DNA from: an uncultured Verrucomicrobia subdivision 3 bacterium
GTDB lineage: Bacteria > Verrucomicrobiota > Verrucomicrobiia > Limisphaerales > UBA11358
Reading direction: 5' to 3'
Assembly: GCA_903850425.1 (NCBI GenBank)
Contig: CAINLR010000017.1
Coordinates: forward strand, 1-64,000
DNA: 64,000 nt
Shown here: piece by piece, positions 16,487 to 25,884 of the stretch
Numbering within the stretch: position 1 is the stretch's first letter
Layout of the letters: each line of letters opens with the position of its first letter
Made by a program: the position numbers and the translations under genes
Notes under the pieces: generated by a model
What the model saw: the letters and a program-made list of their open reading frames with translations, nothing else
What the model was told of the DNA's origin: nothing
The model's database searches: none

Positions 16487-17047
16487 ATGTCATCCGATGA
16501 AATCCTACTAGAAGCGGAAGAAAAAATGATCAAGACCGAAACGGTCGTGGTGCATGAATTCGCCGGCGTGCGCACCGGCAAGGCTTCGGCCTCGCTCATC
16601 GAAAACATCCAAGTGGAAGTCTATGGCTCCATGATGCGCCTGCGCGAACTCGCCGGCATTTCCTCGCCGGAGCCGCGCATGTTGGTCGTGCAGCCGTGGG
16701 ATATGACCGGCATTCAGGCGATTGAGAAGGCAATTCAAAAGGCCAATCTCGGCCTCTCGCCGGTGGTGCAGGGGAAGATCATCCGCGTGTCGTTTCCCGA
16801 ATTGAGCACGGAACGCCGCGTGGAATTTGTGAAGATCACCAAGAAGATGGCCGAGGACGCGCGCGTGGCCGTGCGCCATGTCCGCCGCGACGCGATGGAG
16901 CTTTTGAAAAAGGCCGTCAAAGCCAGCGAAACCAGCGAGGAAGATCAGGAGAAGACCGAGAAGGAAATCCAGAAGCTCACGGACCAATACATCGCCAAAA
17001 TTGATGCGCACCTCGCGCACAAGGAAAAAGAAATCCTCACCGTGTAA
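16487..17047 (+). CDS. frr: ribosome recycling factor
   Basis: The 186-residue protein has the full RRF length and signature: FAGVRTGKASASLIENIQVE near the start, the domain II segment with GISSPEPRMLVVQPWD, IRVSFPELSTERRVE, and the coiled-coil ending with VRHVRRDAMELLKK and DQYIAKIDAHLAHKEKEIL. RRF splits the post-termination ribosome together with EF-G. In most bacteria frr stands beside pyrH and uppS-cdsA. Here cdsA follows only after an opposing glycosidase gene. Confidence 0.97.
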   Translation: MSSDEILLEAEEKMIKTETVVVHEFAGVRTGKASASLIENIQVEVYGSMMRLRELAGISSPEPRMLVVQPWDMTGIQAIEKAIQKANLGLSPVVQGKIIRVSFPELSTERRVEFVKITKKMAEDARVAVRHVRRDAMELLKKAVKASETSEEDQEKTEKEIQKLTDQYIAKIDAHLAHKEKEILTV

Positions 17048-17401
17048 GTCCATATCCCGCTGAAATATTTTTTGCGCCGGCCGGCTAATTCAATTTGCCG
17101 GCCGCTTTATTTTGCGTGGCGCTGAATCAATTACTCACTCCTAGAAGTCGGTGCAGCACGCAGTTTAGAGGCGTGCGAAATCTAAGCGGCCAGCCATCAA
17201 TCGTCCATCACTTCCCTGATCTGTGTTCCAGCGCGCGGGCTGGCCGTATCACCATAATTTAATCCACGCCGGTCAAATTCAGTGGTTCGCCGGTGGTTTC
17301 GATTGCGCGTGAAAGCAAATCAACTCCGCCAATGGGCCGTTCACTTTAGCATGATCGCACAAGCGCAAACGGGCACCTATCCAAATCCTCGTTGTTGGCC
17401 A
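17048..17401. other. intergenic region between convergent frr and GH50-like gene
   Basis: Apart from the terminator at 17078-17113 I see no gene. CGGCCAGCC (17187-17195) and GGCTGGCCG (17238-17246) form a 9-bp inverted repeat with a 42-base spacer. No uppS remnant is visible, although uppS would usually follow frr. Confidence 0.5.
17078..17113 (+). terminator. Rho-independent terminator of frr
   Basis: CGGCCGGC (17078-17085) pairs with GCCGGCCG (17097-17104) around an 11-base loop. A T-rich tail (TTTATTTT) starts at 17106. It lies about 30 bases after the frr stop. Confidence 0.85.
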
Positions 17402-19546
17402 TCAGTTGCGTTCCAGTCGCGTTTTGTAAAGCCGCTCGCCAATTTCCCGACTGGCAGAAATCGTTTCCTTGTAAGGGGTGTCGGCGATGTCGAGAAAACC
17501 GATCTGGTAGTTTTCCTCGTCATACACGCGGCCGGTGGTCGGTTCGTCCTGCCATTGAAACCAGTGCGTGCCCACAAATTGCGGATGCCGCAGCGCGCCG
17601 AGCACATAGTCGCGATAGGCCTCCGCGCGCGATGCCTGATTCTCCATCGCCACGAGGCCGGTGTGAAACAGGCCTCGATCCAGGGCACCAAAATGAAATT
17701 CCCCGACGATCAACGGCTTGTCGCCACCGGGAAATTTGAAGTCAGCGAGGCTGCGGCGATACAGATTGTAGCTGACCACGTCGCAATACTTGCCGGCGGC
17801 CTGGGCGGTTTCATCGTTCACCCACGCAAACCGGCAACCGAGATAAAGCTGATGCGGCGCGACTGTCTGGATGGCCTCCCGCACAATGCGGAAATAGGTT
17901 TCGGCGAGCTTGCTACCGAAGGCGACCAGATCCTTCCGGGCTTTGACTTTGTCCGGTGCGGTGCGGCTGGCCAGCAATTCATCCCACGAAGCGTGGCGGG
18001 TTCCCCAGGCCGAATTCAGCGCGCCGATCTCGGAATATTTTGCCTTGAGGTCATTCACGAATTCACGCTTGGCGGCCTGTTCGGGCGGTGATTGCAGGGC
18101 GCCGAGTGCGAGTGCGGTTTCATTGCCCCAGGACATTTCATTGTCGCTGAAGTAGCCGATGCACCAGGGATCATTCGCGCTCGAATTCGTTTTGCTTTCC
18201 AGGGCATGACGCACGGCGGTGGTGAAGCTCGCATCAAACACATCCGGAAACTGGCCCCAATATCCTTCGCTGCCGGCGATCAGCTTGGCGCCGTGCGAAC
18301 CAATGCTGTCGGTGTAAGCCGTGCGACGCCGGAGATAGATGCTGGAATCGGACCAGTTCGCGATGGTGTTCAGCCCCCAACTCCGCAGCCGCAGATGCGC
18401 CGTGTCCGCATACTGCTGCCGCCAGTCATCGCCGTATTTGCGTTTCAAATTGGCTCCGGCAAATGAAAACGTCTGCACATTACGACCCGCGTAATGTCCC
18501 TTGAGGGCGTAACCGCTCGACAAAAATTCGCGCGCTTCCGCCGGCTCGCCCGGGAAATCAGCGAACCACGCAGCGCGTTCTTCAACGGGCGTCGCATCCA
18601 ACATGCGCACACAATCAATGCCGTGGGACCAGAACAAATGGCCAGCCGGATCCACCAGCCACCATTTCCCATCCACTTTCTCCGTGCGGAAAAATCCGGT
18701 GGCCGGCAACTGCGGGCCCTTGGCCAGACCGCCGAATTTATCCCAGTCGGATGGACCGGCATTGGCGGCGAGTTCCGCCGATTCCTCGGCACGACGCTCT
18801 TGCAGCTCGGCCAGCGAATGCACTTTGCCCGGCCAGTCTTTGTGCCGGTATTGGCCGAAGGTATCAATGAACGGGAAAAACGGTTGCGCATCCGTCACCC
18901 AGGCGGTCGGCGGAGTGTGTTGGCCTGCGGCCTGAAGCTCGGAAATCTCGAAACAATGATCCTGTGCCGGCTGGTTCACGAAGATCACGAGTTGAGTGAT
19001 GTTGCTCACATTCAGCGCATCGGATCCGCCGGCGGCCACCGGATAACCCCGCATTCCAAATAGCTGTCCGCCGAGCTTGTTGTCGGCTTCGTGTGCCAAC
19101 CGCACCTTGAGCGTGTTCGCTTGTCCGGGTTTGAGTTCCAGCGATTCCGTCACGCAATGCTTCGTGCCATCGGCCCCCGGATTATCCACGCGGCAATGCA
19201 CGGTAACCCCATTGGTGCCGATGTTTCTCACCTGCAGCCAGACCGCCGCATAAGCCGATAAATCCCAATGCCCGCCCACGGCCGGCAACGTCACGCCCGG
19301 CCACGACTGGTTATGGCCCGTGCGAATATGCAACGCCGTCCTGGTCGCGAAATTTGTCAGCACAACTGTCGCGTCGCTGCACCGGACGGATTTCAGGTCA
19401 AAGCCGTTAGCGAAATCCACCAGCGGCCGCCAGGCGGCCATCGTCAATAACGGACTGAGCCAGATCACCAATGCCAGCCAGCCAGTGCGCTGGCGGATGA
19501 CTGGATAAAATTTCCGGCACAACGGTTTCTGGTCGGGTGCAATCAT
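17402..19546 (-). CDS. glycoside hydrolase, GH50 agarase-like, secreted
   Basis: The 714-residue product has an N-terminal hydrophobic signal or anchor (about 18-37), a beta-sandwich carbohydrate-binding-like domain (about 40-215) and a TIM barrel. Features typical of GH50/GH42-type enzymes are FWSHGIDCVRM, GYFSDNEMSW with E470 as probable acid/base, IVGEFHFGA with E616 as probable nucleophile, and the final GTHWFQWQDEPTTGR and NYQIGFLDIADTPY stretches common in agarase-like proteins. It probably attacks beta-linked galactans; exact substrate is uncertain. It sits on the opposite strand inside the usual frr-cdsA locus, which suggests insertion. Confidence 0.8.
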   Translation of the reverse strand: MIAPDQKPLCRKFYPVIRQRTGWLALVIWLSPLLTMAAWRPLVDFANGFDLKSVRCSDATVVLTNFATRTALHIRTGHNQSWPGVTLPAVGGHWDLSAYAAVWLQVRNIGTNGVTVHCRVDNPGADGTKHCVTESLELKPGQANTLKVRLAHEADNKLGGQLFGMRGYPVAAGGSDALNVSNITQLVIFVNQPAQDHCFEISELQAAGQHTPPTAWVTDAQPFFPFIDTFGQYRHKDWPGKVHSLAELQERRAEESAELAANAGPSDWDKFGGLAKGPQLPATGFFRTEKVDGKWWLVDPAGHLFWSHGIDCVRMLDATPVEERAAWFADFPGEPAEAREFLSSGYALKGHYAGRNVQTFSFAGANLKRKYGDDWRQQYADTAHLRLRSWGLNTIANWSDSSIYLRRRTAYTDSIGSHGAKLIAGSEGYWGQFPDVFDASFTTAVRHALESKTNSSANDPWCIGYFSDNEMSWGNETALALGALQSPPEQAAKREFVNDLKAKYSEIGALNSAWGTRHASWDELLASRTAPDKVKARKDLVAFGSKLAETYFRIVREAIQTVAPHQLYLGCRFAWVNDETAQAAGKYCDVVSYNLYRRSLADFKFPGGDKPLIVGEFHFGALDRGLFHTGLVAMENQASRAEAYRDYVLGALRHPQFVGTHWFQWQDEPTTGRVYDEENYQIGFLDIADTPYKETISASREIGERLYKTRLERN

Positions 19547-19826
19547 AAATCAAAGAAAATCACGTGCGGTGCGCCGATAATGCGCCCGCTCCTGTGGCGG
19601 CGTCAAGGCAATCAAGGACGAGTGAAATCAAGCCACAGGAACGCGGCGACAGCAATAAAAAGACCGCCGGCGAGTCGGTGCCTCCTGATGCTGCGCTCGG
19701 CGGACGGCCACCAAGGACAGCGCTGCGCGCGGTCCCTACCAAGCCCCGAGTCCAGCGGCAGCCGGCCCGCTTTTATTGGCAAATCTCCGTTGGCTTTTCG
19801 CAGGCCGCCTGTTAATTTTCGCGCCC
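19547..19826. repeat. intergenic region with REP-like GC-rich repeat
   Basis: There is no gene in this divergent gap. The stretch about 19676-19745 has alternating short complementary blocks (CGCTCGGCGGACGGCC, CAAGGACAGCGCTGCGCG, GGTCCCTACC) like the dispersed GC-rich repeats elsewhere in the window. I cannot give it a clean stem. It must hold the promoters for the GH50-like gene and for cdsA, but no convincing -35/-10 pair is seen. Confidence 0.4.
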
Positions 19827-20741
19827 ATGTCCACCCCGGCCATCGTCACCGCATCGCCTTCCAAGGCGCAGGTTTTTCTGCGTCGGCTGGCGTCCACGGT
19901 GATGCTTTGGACCGCCATCCTTGCGGCGATGTTCTCCGGCAATCGGTTCATGTCCGAGGGCGTCTTTGTGCTGCTCATCGCGTTTCTGGCGCTGGCCGGC
20001 TTGGTGGAGTTTTACGGTCTCGCGCAGAAGCGCGGGCTGGCCTGCTTCAAAATCTCCGGTGTGATCGGCGGCGTATTGCTGATGGTCGGAACCTTCTTGA
20101 ATGTTACGGGACATCTAGGCACGGCCAACGGCTCGCCCGCCCGGGTCAACGATTTTGAAACCGGCTTCCTGATTCTGTTCGTGCTGGGCTTGTGTTTGCG
20201 TCAGCTTTTTGCGAAGGCAAGTCCGGCTGGTCTCACGGCCATCGCCGTGACGTTGCTCGGCTTGATGTATGTGCCGTGGCTGCTGAACTTCATTCAAAAG
20301 ATCAATTTCTTTCCCGGCGTGGAAGGTAAATATTTTCTTCTTTATTTCATTTTGCTGACAAAATTCAGCGACATGGGCGCGTATGCGGTCGGCTCGCTGA
20401 TCGGCCGACACAAAATGATTCCGCGCATCAGCCCCGGTAAGACGTGGGAGGGATTCGGCGGCGCCCTCGTCGTTTCGACCGGGGCGAGCCTCGGGTTTGT
20501 GCATTGTCTCGGTGCCCACATGGCGGGCATGAACACCGTTCACGCCATCGTGCTCGGCATCCTCTTAAGCTCGACAGCAGTCATCGGCGATTTGATCGAA
20601 TCGCTGTTCAAACGCGAGTGCGGCGCGAAGGATTCCGGCAATGTCCTGCCCGGCATCGGTGGCATCCTGGACTTGCTCGACAGCCTTTTGTTCAACGCGC
20701 CGATCATGTATCTCTACTTGCGGCACGTCCTAGTTCCATGA
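19827..20741 (+). CDS. cdsA: phosphatidate cytidylyltransferase
   Basis: The 304-residue inner-membrane protein has about eight helices. The C-terminal CDP-alcohol signature is clear: SDMGAYAVGSLIGRHKM, ISPGKTWEGFGG, VIGDLIESLFKRE and KDSGNVLPGIGGILDLLDS. It converts phosphatidate and CTP to CDP-diacylglycerol, the precursor of phospholipids. The usual DRxDS reads DLLDS here. ATG 19827 is chosen because earlier codons are non-coding in look. It heads cdsA-dxr-rseP-ispG. Confidence 0.95.
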   Translation: MSTPAIVTASPSKAQVFLRRLASTVMLWTAILAAMFSGNRFMSEGVFVLLIAFLALAGLVEFYGLAQKRGLACFKISGVIGGVLLMVGTFLNVTGHLGTANGSPARVNDFETGFLILFVLGLCLRQLFAKASPAGLTAIAVTLLGLMYVPWLLNFIQKINFFPGVEGKYFLLYFILLTKFSDMGAYAVGSLIGRHKMIPRISPGKTWEGFGGALVVSTGASLGFVHCLGAHMAGMNTVHAIVLGILLSSTAVIGDLIESLFKRECGAKDSGNVLPGIGGILDLLDSLLFNAPIMYLYLRHVLVP

Positions 20742-20755
20742 ACCAAATTATTTTG

Positions 20756-20827
20756 AACAACAAAGAAACAAAGCAACCAAGTTTTGAACAGGTTCTTCCA
20801 ACTTGGTTCCTTGTTTCCTTGGTTGTT
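20756..20827. repeat. long imperfect inverted repeat between cdsA and dxr
   Basis: A 26-base purine-rich arm (20756-20781, ending in CAACCAAG) and a 26-base arm (20802-20827, beginning with CTTGGTT) match at 21 of 26 positions around a 20-base loop. No T-run follows, so it is not a classical terminator. It fills nearly the whole cdsA-dxr gap and could be an mRNA processing site or a dispersed repeat. Confidence 0.75.
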
Positions 20828-20838
20828 ATTTTATCCTG

Positions 20839-22017
20839 ATGAAGAACGTTGTATTACTTGGCTCGACCGGCAGCATCGGCACCAGCACGGTCAAGGTGGC
20901 GCAGGATTTGCCGGATCAAATCCGCCTCCTTGGCCTCGCGGCGGGCGGCAACGCTGAGTTGCTCCTCGAACAAACGCGCCGGCATCATCCCGCCGTCATT
21001 TCGATCAACGATCCGGCCAAGGCGAAGGAACTCCAAAATACTCTCGGCACGAGCTGTGAAGTTTTCTGCGGCAACGACGGCTTGCTCAAACTCGCCACGC
21101 TGCCGGCGGCGGACATCGTTTTGATTGCGATTGTCGGCACCGCAGGCTTGCAACCCGCGCTCGCGGCCATCCGCGCGGGCAAGGACATTGCCGTGGCGTC
21201 CAAGGAAATTCTGGTCATGGCGGGCGAGATCGTGATGAACGAAGCGCGCAAATACGGCGTGCGCGTGCTCGCTGTGGATAGCGAGCATTCGGCTATTTTC
21301 CAATGCCTCGATGGCAAGCCGACGCGTTCGGTCCGCCAGCTTTTGCTCACCGCCAGTGGCGGGCCGTTTCGCGATAAAGCGCTTTGGCCAAAGGAAAAGT
21401 TTTCGGAAATCACCGTCGAACGCGCACTCAAACATCCATCGTGGGTGATGGGCCGCAAGATCACGATTGATTCGGCGACCCTCTTCAACAAAGGACTGGA
21501 AATGATCGAGGCGCGCTGGCTGTTCGACATCGAGATGGCGCGGGTCGGCGTGGTAGTGCATCCGCAAAGCATCGTGCATTCGATGGTGGAGTTTGTGGAT
21601 GGCTCGCTCATCGCGCAGTTGTCCACGCCGGACATGTGTCTGCCCATTCAATACGCGCTGACGTATCCCGAGCGCGCCGCGAGCGACCGCGTGCAAACCA
21701 ATTTCCCAAAACTCGGCTCGCTGACCTTCGAGGAGCCCGACGTGGATCGCTTTCCGGCGATTGAACTGGCGCGCCGGGCCGGGGAAATCGGCGGCACGCT
21801 GCCGGCCGTGTTGAACGCGGCGAACGAGATCGCGGTCGAAGCGTTCGTGAACCGGAAAATCAACTTTCCACAGATCACCGAAATGGTGCGTCGCACCATG
21901 GACGCGCACGCGGTCGTGGCGCATCCGACGCTCGAGCAAATTCTCGCCGCCGATGCCTGGGCGCGGCACGCGGCGTTGGCGTTCAACCTTCAGTTGGTTG
22001 GAAAGGGGACACGCTGA
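20839..22017 (+). CDS. dxr: 1-deoxy-D-xylulose 5-phosphate reductoisomerase
   Basis: The 392-residue protein has the NADPH-binding GSTGSIGTST at residues 8-17, the VASKEILVMAGEIVM helix, the VDSEHSAIFQCLDG metal and substrate site (D and E ligands), LTASGGPFRD, the HPSWVMGRKITIDSATLFNKGLE segment (GHPKWxMGxKIxxDSA in the family) and VHPQSIVHSMVEF. It converts DXP to MEP in the isoprenoid pathway, which fits with ispG two genes on. ATG 20839 matches the family N-terminus. Confidence 0.97.
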   Translation: MKNVVLLGSTGSIGTSTVKVAQDLPDQIRLLGLAAGGNAELLLEQTRRHHPAVISINDPAKAKELQNTLGTSCEVFCGNDGLLKLATLPAADIVLIAIVGTAGLQPALAAIRAGKDIAVASKEILVMAGEIVMNEARKYGVRVLAVDSEHSAIFQCLDGKPTRSVRQLLLTASGGPFRDKALWPKEKFSEITVERALKHPSWVMGRKITIDSATLFNKGLEMIEARWLFDIEMARVGVVVHPQSIVHSMVEFVDGSLIAQLSTPDMCLPIQYALTYPERAASDRVQTNFPKLGSLTFEEPDVDRFPAIELARRAGEIGGTLPAVLNAANEIAVEAFVNRKINFPQITEMVRRTMDAHAVVAHPTLEQILAADAWARHAALAFNLQLVGKGTR

Positions 22018-22099
22018 AGCGTGAATTCCAACTTGAGCGTGAACCCGCGCTCCGCGATTGCGGTTAATTTTTTTCCTGCTATAATCCACTAGATTTTAC

Positions 22100-23536
22100 A
22101 TGACTATTTTGCGTTACATCTTTGTTGCCCTGGAAGTGGTGCTGCTGTTCAACCTGCTGATCGGCGTGCATGAGCTTGGCCATTTTCTCGCGGCCAAGTG
22201 GCGCGGACTGAAAGTGGACCGGTTCGCCATCTGGTTCGGCAAACCGATCTGGAAGAAGAAAATTGGCGGCGTGGAATACGCGCTCGGCTGGATTCCTGCG
22301 GGTGGTTATGTGGCGCTGCCGCAGATGGCGACGATGGAAGCCATCGAGGGCAAAGGCGAGCACGGCGACGAACCGCTGCCGAATGTTTCGCCGCTAAACA
22401 AGATCATCGTGGCCTTCGCCGGGCCGCTGTTCAGCTTTGGCCTGGCGATTGTTTTTGCCGTCGTCGTCTGGGGCGTGGGCAAGCCGAGTAATGAAGCCGA
22501 CAACACCACGATGGTGGGCTGGGTTGCCCCGAAGGACGTGAATGGCAATCCCGGGCCTGCGTGGTCGGCGGGGTTGCGTCCGGGCGATACGATTCTCGAA
22601 GTGGATGGCCACGCGGTGCATCACTTCGCGCCGACCTCCAGCGACAGCGTGACGTGGCGCATTGTCACCAGCACGGGCACGAACATCCCCATCAAATACC
22701 TGCGGGATGGAAAGGAAAACACCATCTATGCCAATCTTTTTCACCGCGAAACGAAATGGTATGAGCGCAAGGCGCTGCGGCAGATTCTCATTTCACCGGC
22801 GGGCAAGGCCACGATTTACGAGGTCGCGACCAACAGCCCCGCCGCGTTGGCCGGGCTAACCACCGGTGATGAAGTCGTCGCCTTGAACGGGGAAAAGATT
22901 TACAACTCGGACGCGGTGGATTATGCGCAGAAAGAGATGAGCAACAGCGTCGTCAAACCGCTCCTCCTCACCATCCGCCGAGGCAACGAACAATTCGACA
23001 AAACGCTGCTGGCGGTGAAGCCGTTGCAACCGACGAACGTCATGGCGCTGCTCGGCATCATGTCCTGGTTGGCGGACACCAACACCACCCTGGTGCATCC
23101 GAGCCCGCTCAAACAGATCAAGGAAAGCGCCGGCCAGATCGCCAGCACCTTCGGCGCGCTGTTCGCGCACAAAGGCGAGATCGGCGTCCAGCAACTGGGC
23201 GGCGCGGTGATGATCATCCGCGTCTATAGCAATCTGTTTGAAAGCGAGGACGGCTGGCGGCGCGTGTTGTGGTTCAGCGTCATTCTCAACGTCAATCTCG
23301 CGCTGCTGAACCTGCTGCCGTTGCCGGTGCTCGACGGCGGGCACATCACCCTGTCGCTCATCGAGGCCATCCGCCGCCGGCCCGTCAGCGTGCGCTTGTT
23401 GAACACCATCCAGAGCGGTTTTGCCGCGTTGCTCATCTGCTTCATGGTTTATATCGCGTTCTTCGACACGGGTGACTGGCTCCGCAGCGCGCACGCTGAC
23501 CGCGTGCAACCGGTCATTTTTGCGCCGGCCAAATAA
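22100..23536 (+). CDS. rseP: site-2 intramembrane zinc metalloprotease RseP
   Basis: The 478-residue membrane protein has HELGH (about residues 22-26) in the first helix, the zinc-binding motif of S2P proteases, followed by the FAIWFGKP strand and an AGGYVALPQM loop. Two PDZ-like domains lie about 150-230 and 235-330 (SAGLRPGDTILEVDG; ALAGLTTGDEVVALNGE). The second metal site NLLPLPVLDGGH is near 405-417. In other bacteria RseP cleaves anti-sigma factors and signal peptide remnants. The position dxr-rseP is conserved in many phyla. Confidence 0.95.
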   Translation: MTILRYIFVALEVVLLFNLLIGVHELGHFLAAKWRGLKVDRFAIWFGKPIWKKKIGGVEYALGWIPAGGYVALPQMATMEAIEGKGEHGDEPLPNVSPLNKIIVAFAGPLFSFGLAIVFAVVVWGVGKPSNEADNTTMVGWVAPKDVNGNPGPAWSAGLRPGDTILEVDGHAVHHFAPTSSDSVTWRIVTSTGTNIPIKYLRDGKENTIYANLFHRETKWYERKALRQILISPAGKATIYEVATNSPAALAGLTTGDEVVALNGEKIYNSDAVDYAQKEMSNSVVKPLLLTIRRGNEQFDKTLLAVKPLQPTNVMALLGIMSWLADTNTTLVHPSPLKQIKESAGQIASTFGALFAHKGEIGVQQLGGAVMIIRVYSNLFESEDGWRRVLWFSVILNVNLALLNLLPLPVLDGGHITLSLIEAIRRRPVSVRLLNTIQSGFAALLICFMVYIAFFDTGDWLRSAHADRVQPVIFAPAK

Positions 23537-23541
23537 ATTTT

Positions 23542-25323
23542 ATGCGCTACTGCGAATCCCCGTTCCTTTACCAGCGGCGCCAGACCCGCGAAATTATCAT
23601 TGGCGACCCGAAGAATGGCGGCGTCATTTTGGGTGGTGATCATCCCGTGGTGAAACAGTCCATGATCACCTGCGACACGATGGACACGACGTTGACCGTG
23701 CAGCAGACCCTGGAGCTGGTCGCCGTCGGCTGCCAGCTCGTGCGCATCACCGCGCCGACCGTGAAGGACGCCGCGAACTTGCAGGTCATCGTCGCGCAGC
23801 TTCGCCAGCAAGGCTGTAATGTGCCGATTGTCGCCGATATTCACTTCAAGCCGGAAGCCGCCATGGAAGCGGTGAAGTGGGTTGAGGTCGTCCGCGTGAA
23901 TCCCGGCAACTACGCCGACACCAAAAAATTCGCCATCAAGGAATACAACGATGAACAATACGCCGAGGAGTTAAGGCGCATTGAAGAAAAATTTGCGCCG
24001 CTGGTCCGCGAAGCGAAGCGGTTGAACCGCTGCATTCGCATCGGCACGAACCACGGCTCGTTGAGCGACCGCATCATGAATCGCTTCGGCGACACGCCGC
24101 TGGGCATGGTCGAAAGCGCACTGGAATTCGCCCACATCTGCCGCCAACAGGATTTCCACAACTTCAAGTTCTCGATGAAGTCCAGCAACCCGAAGGTGAT
24201 GATCGAGTGTTATCGCCTGCTGGTCGCGCGGTTGAACCAACTCGGTGCGGATTGGAATTATCCGATTCATCTCGGCGTGACCGAAGCCGGCGAGGGCGAG
24301 GATGGACGCATCAAGTCCGCCATCGGCATCGGCTCGCTGTTGTGCGACGGCTTGGGCGACACCATCCGCGTTTCCCTCACGGAGGATTCGCCCCGTGAGA
24401 TTGAAGTCTGCGACGACCTGCTCGCGCAGATTCCGCTGCTGTCCAATCACGCCTCCCGCCTCCCGCCTCAGGATTTTCCCTTCGATCCATTTCATTTCGA
24501 GCGCCGAGTCACGCCGGAAATTGAACTGAACGAAAACACCAAGTGCGGCGGCGAACAACTCATCCGCGTCGTCGTCACGCGGGCGACGTTCGACAAAGTT
24601 GCGCCGAAGATTCGTCCGAAGGATGACGTTAAACCGGAGGCCGTTTACGAAGACCTGAACCTTTTTGAAATTGATCCGACACAGGATTTTGAAATCAACT
24701 GCGAGACGCAGCTTGTGACCGTGAAGGACGGCGTGAATCTGCCGGTCATCACCGCGTTCCGCTGGCTCGCGGCAAAATTGAAACGGCTCGGCCGCAACAA
24801 CCCCATTCTCCTCAAGGACTGCATCAACTTTGACTCAGCGCCACTAGAGCCGAAGATCGCCTTGCTCCGCGCCTCGGTCGTCATCGGGGCCTTGTTGGCC
24901 GACGGTATCGGCGATGCCATTCTCGTTCGCGGTGAAGCGGGGGGCGGACAAAGTCTGCGCCTGGCCTACAACATTCTCCAGGCGGCAGGTTGCCGCTCCT
25001 TCAAGACCGATTACGTTGCGTGTCCGAGCTGCGGGCGAACGTTGTTTAATTTGCAGACCGTCACCGCGCGCATCAAGGCGCGCACGGAGCATCTCAAGGG
25101 CGTGAAGATTGCCATCATGGGTTGCATCGTGAACGGCCCTGGGGAAATGGCGGATGCGGATTTCGGCTATGTCGGCGGCGCGCCGAACAAGATCAATCTC
25201 TACGTCGGCAAGACGCCGATCAAATTCAATATTCCCGAAGCCGAGGCCGTGGAACGGCTCGTGGACCTGATCAAGGAACATAACAAGTGGGTCGAGCCGG
25301 AACTGCCGGCGGCAGTGGTTTAA
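23542..25323 (+). CDS. ispG: 4-hydroxy-3-methylbut-2-enyl diphosphate synthase, long form
   Basis: The 593-residue protein is the long type of IspG (GcpE), as in plants, chlamydiae and Bacteroidetes, against about 370 residues in E. coli. The N-terminal TIM barrel begins with VKQSMITCDTMDT and contains VPIVADIHFKP and VRVNPGNYAD. The extra domain fills about 300-440. The C-terminal iron-sulfur domain carries CPSCGRTLFNLQ and GCIVNGPGEMADADFGYVGG. It makes HMBPP from MEcPP using a [4Fe-4S] cluster. It starts 6 bases after rseP, so the two are co-transcribed. Confidence 0.96.
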   Translation: MRYCESPFLYQRRQTREIIIGDPKNGGVILGGDHPVVKQSMITCDTMDTTLTVQQTLELVAVGCQLVRITAPTVKDAANLQVIVAQLRQQGCNVPIVADIHFKPEAAMEAVKWVEVVRVNPGNYADTKKFAIKEYNDEQYAEELRRIEEKFAPLVREAKRLNRCIRIGTNHGSLSDRIMNRFGDTPLGMVESALEFAHICRQQDFHNFKFSMKSSNPKVMIECYRLLVARLNQLGADWNYPIHLGVTEAGEGEDGRIKSAIGIGSLLCDGLGDTIRVSLTEDSPREIEVCDDLLAQIPLLSNHASRLPPQDFPFDPFHFERRVTPEIELNENTKCGGEQLIRVVVTRATFDKVAPKIRPKDDVKPEAVYEDLNLFEIDPTQDFEINCETQLVTVKDGVNLPVITAFRWLAAKLKRLGRNNPILLKDCINFDSAPLEPKIALLRASVVIGALLADGIGDAILVRGEAGGGQSLRLAYNILQAAGCRSFKTDYVACPSCGRTLFNLQTVTARIKARTEHLKGVKIAIMGCIVNGPGEMADADFGYVGGAPNKINLYVGKTPIKFNIPEAEAVERLVDLIKEHNKWVEPELPAAVV

Positions 25324-25347
25324 TACGACAACCAATCAAGGCGCACT

Positions 25348-25710
25348 ATGTCGCGAGGAAACTCCTGGTATTTGACGAGGCTGGCCTTGGAAAATGCGAG
25401 TTCGGCCCAACGGGATACTCACCGCGTCGAGAATCAAGCCGAGCATCATGCGAATGACATCGAACGCTTGTTCATGATCACCGAGGCCTTGTGGATGTTG
25501 TTGAAAAAGGAGCATGGTTACACCGACGAGGTTTTAAGGAATTTAATCCGCGACCTGGATTTGCGCGACGGAACCTTGAACAGTCGCGCGGTGGATAAAA
25601 CGAAATTAGCTGGCCTCGCCTGCCCGGCTTGCGGCAAACGCACGTCTGCCAGGCAGCCGCTTTGCATCTACTGCGGCCAGACCGTCCCCATCGAGCCGTT
25701 TGCGAGATAG
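25348..25710 (+). CDS. hypothetical protein with C-terminal zinc ribbon
   Basis: The 120-residue cytoplasmic protein starts 25 bases after ispG at ATG 25348, with AAGG upstream. The first 85 residues are mostly helical (NQAEHHANDIERLFMITEALWMLLKK). The C-terminus is a two-knuckle zinc ribbon, CPAC at about 96-99 and CIYC at about 111-114. I do not recognise the family. Being last in cdsA-dxr-rseP-ispG suggests co-expression, but no role can be assigned. Confidence 0.7.
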   Translation: MSRGNSWYLTRLALENASSAQRDTHRVENQAEHHANDIERLFMITEALWMLLKKEHGYTDEVLRNLIRDLDLRDGTLNSRAVDKTKLAGLACPACGKRTSARQPLCIYCGQTVPIEPFAR

Positions 25711-25884
25711 CCCTGGGTAGCCAGCGCCAATCGGTGGCGGCAAGCCACCGTGCCGTGATGCAACCCATTCAAGATTTCCGTCATTCTGGCGTTCACCCAA
25801 AGTAACTCCGCAGCCTTGGGCCGGTCTGGCAGACACGACCGCACTCCCCTCAAATAGGGCGTTGCGGCTTAACCTCGCGGCCCG

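Noticed and set aside
20756-20827. Rho-independent terminator between cdsA and dxr
   Set aside because: The stem is AT/GC mixed with mismatches and lacks a T-run; kept only as an inverted repeat.
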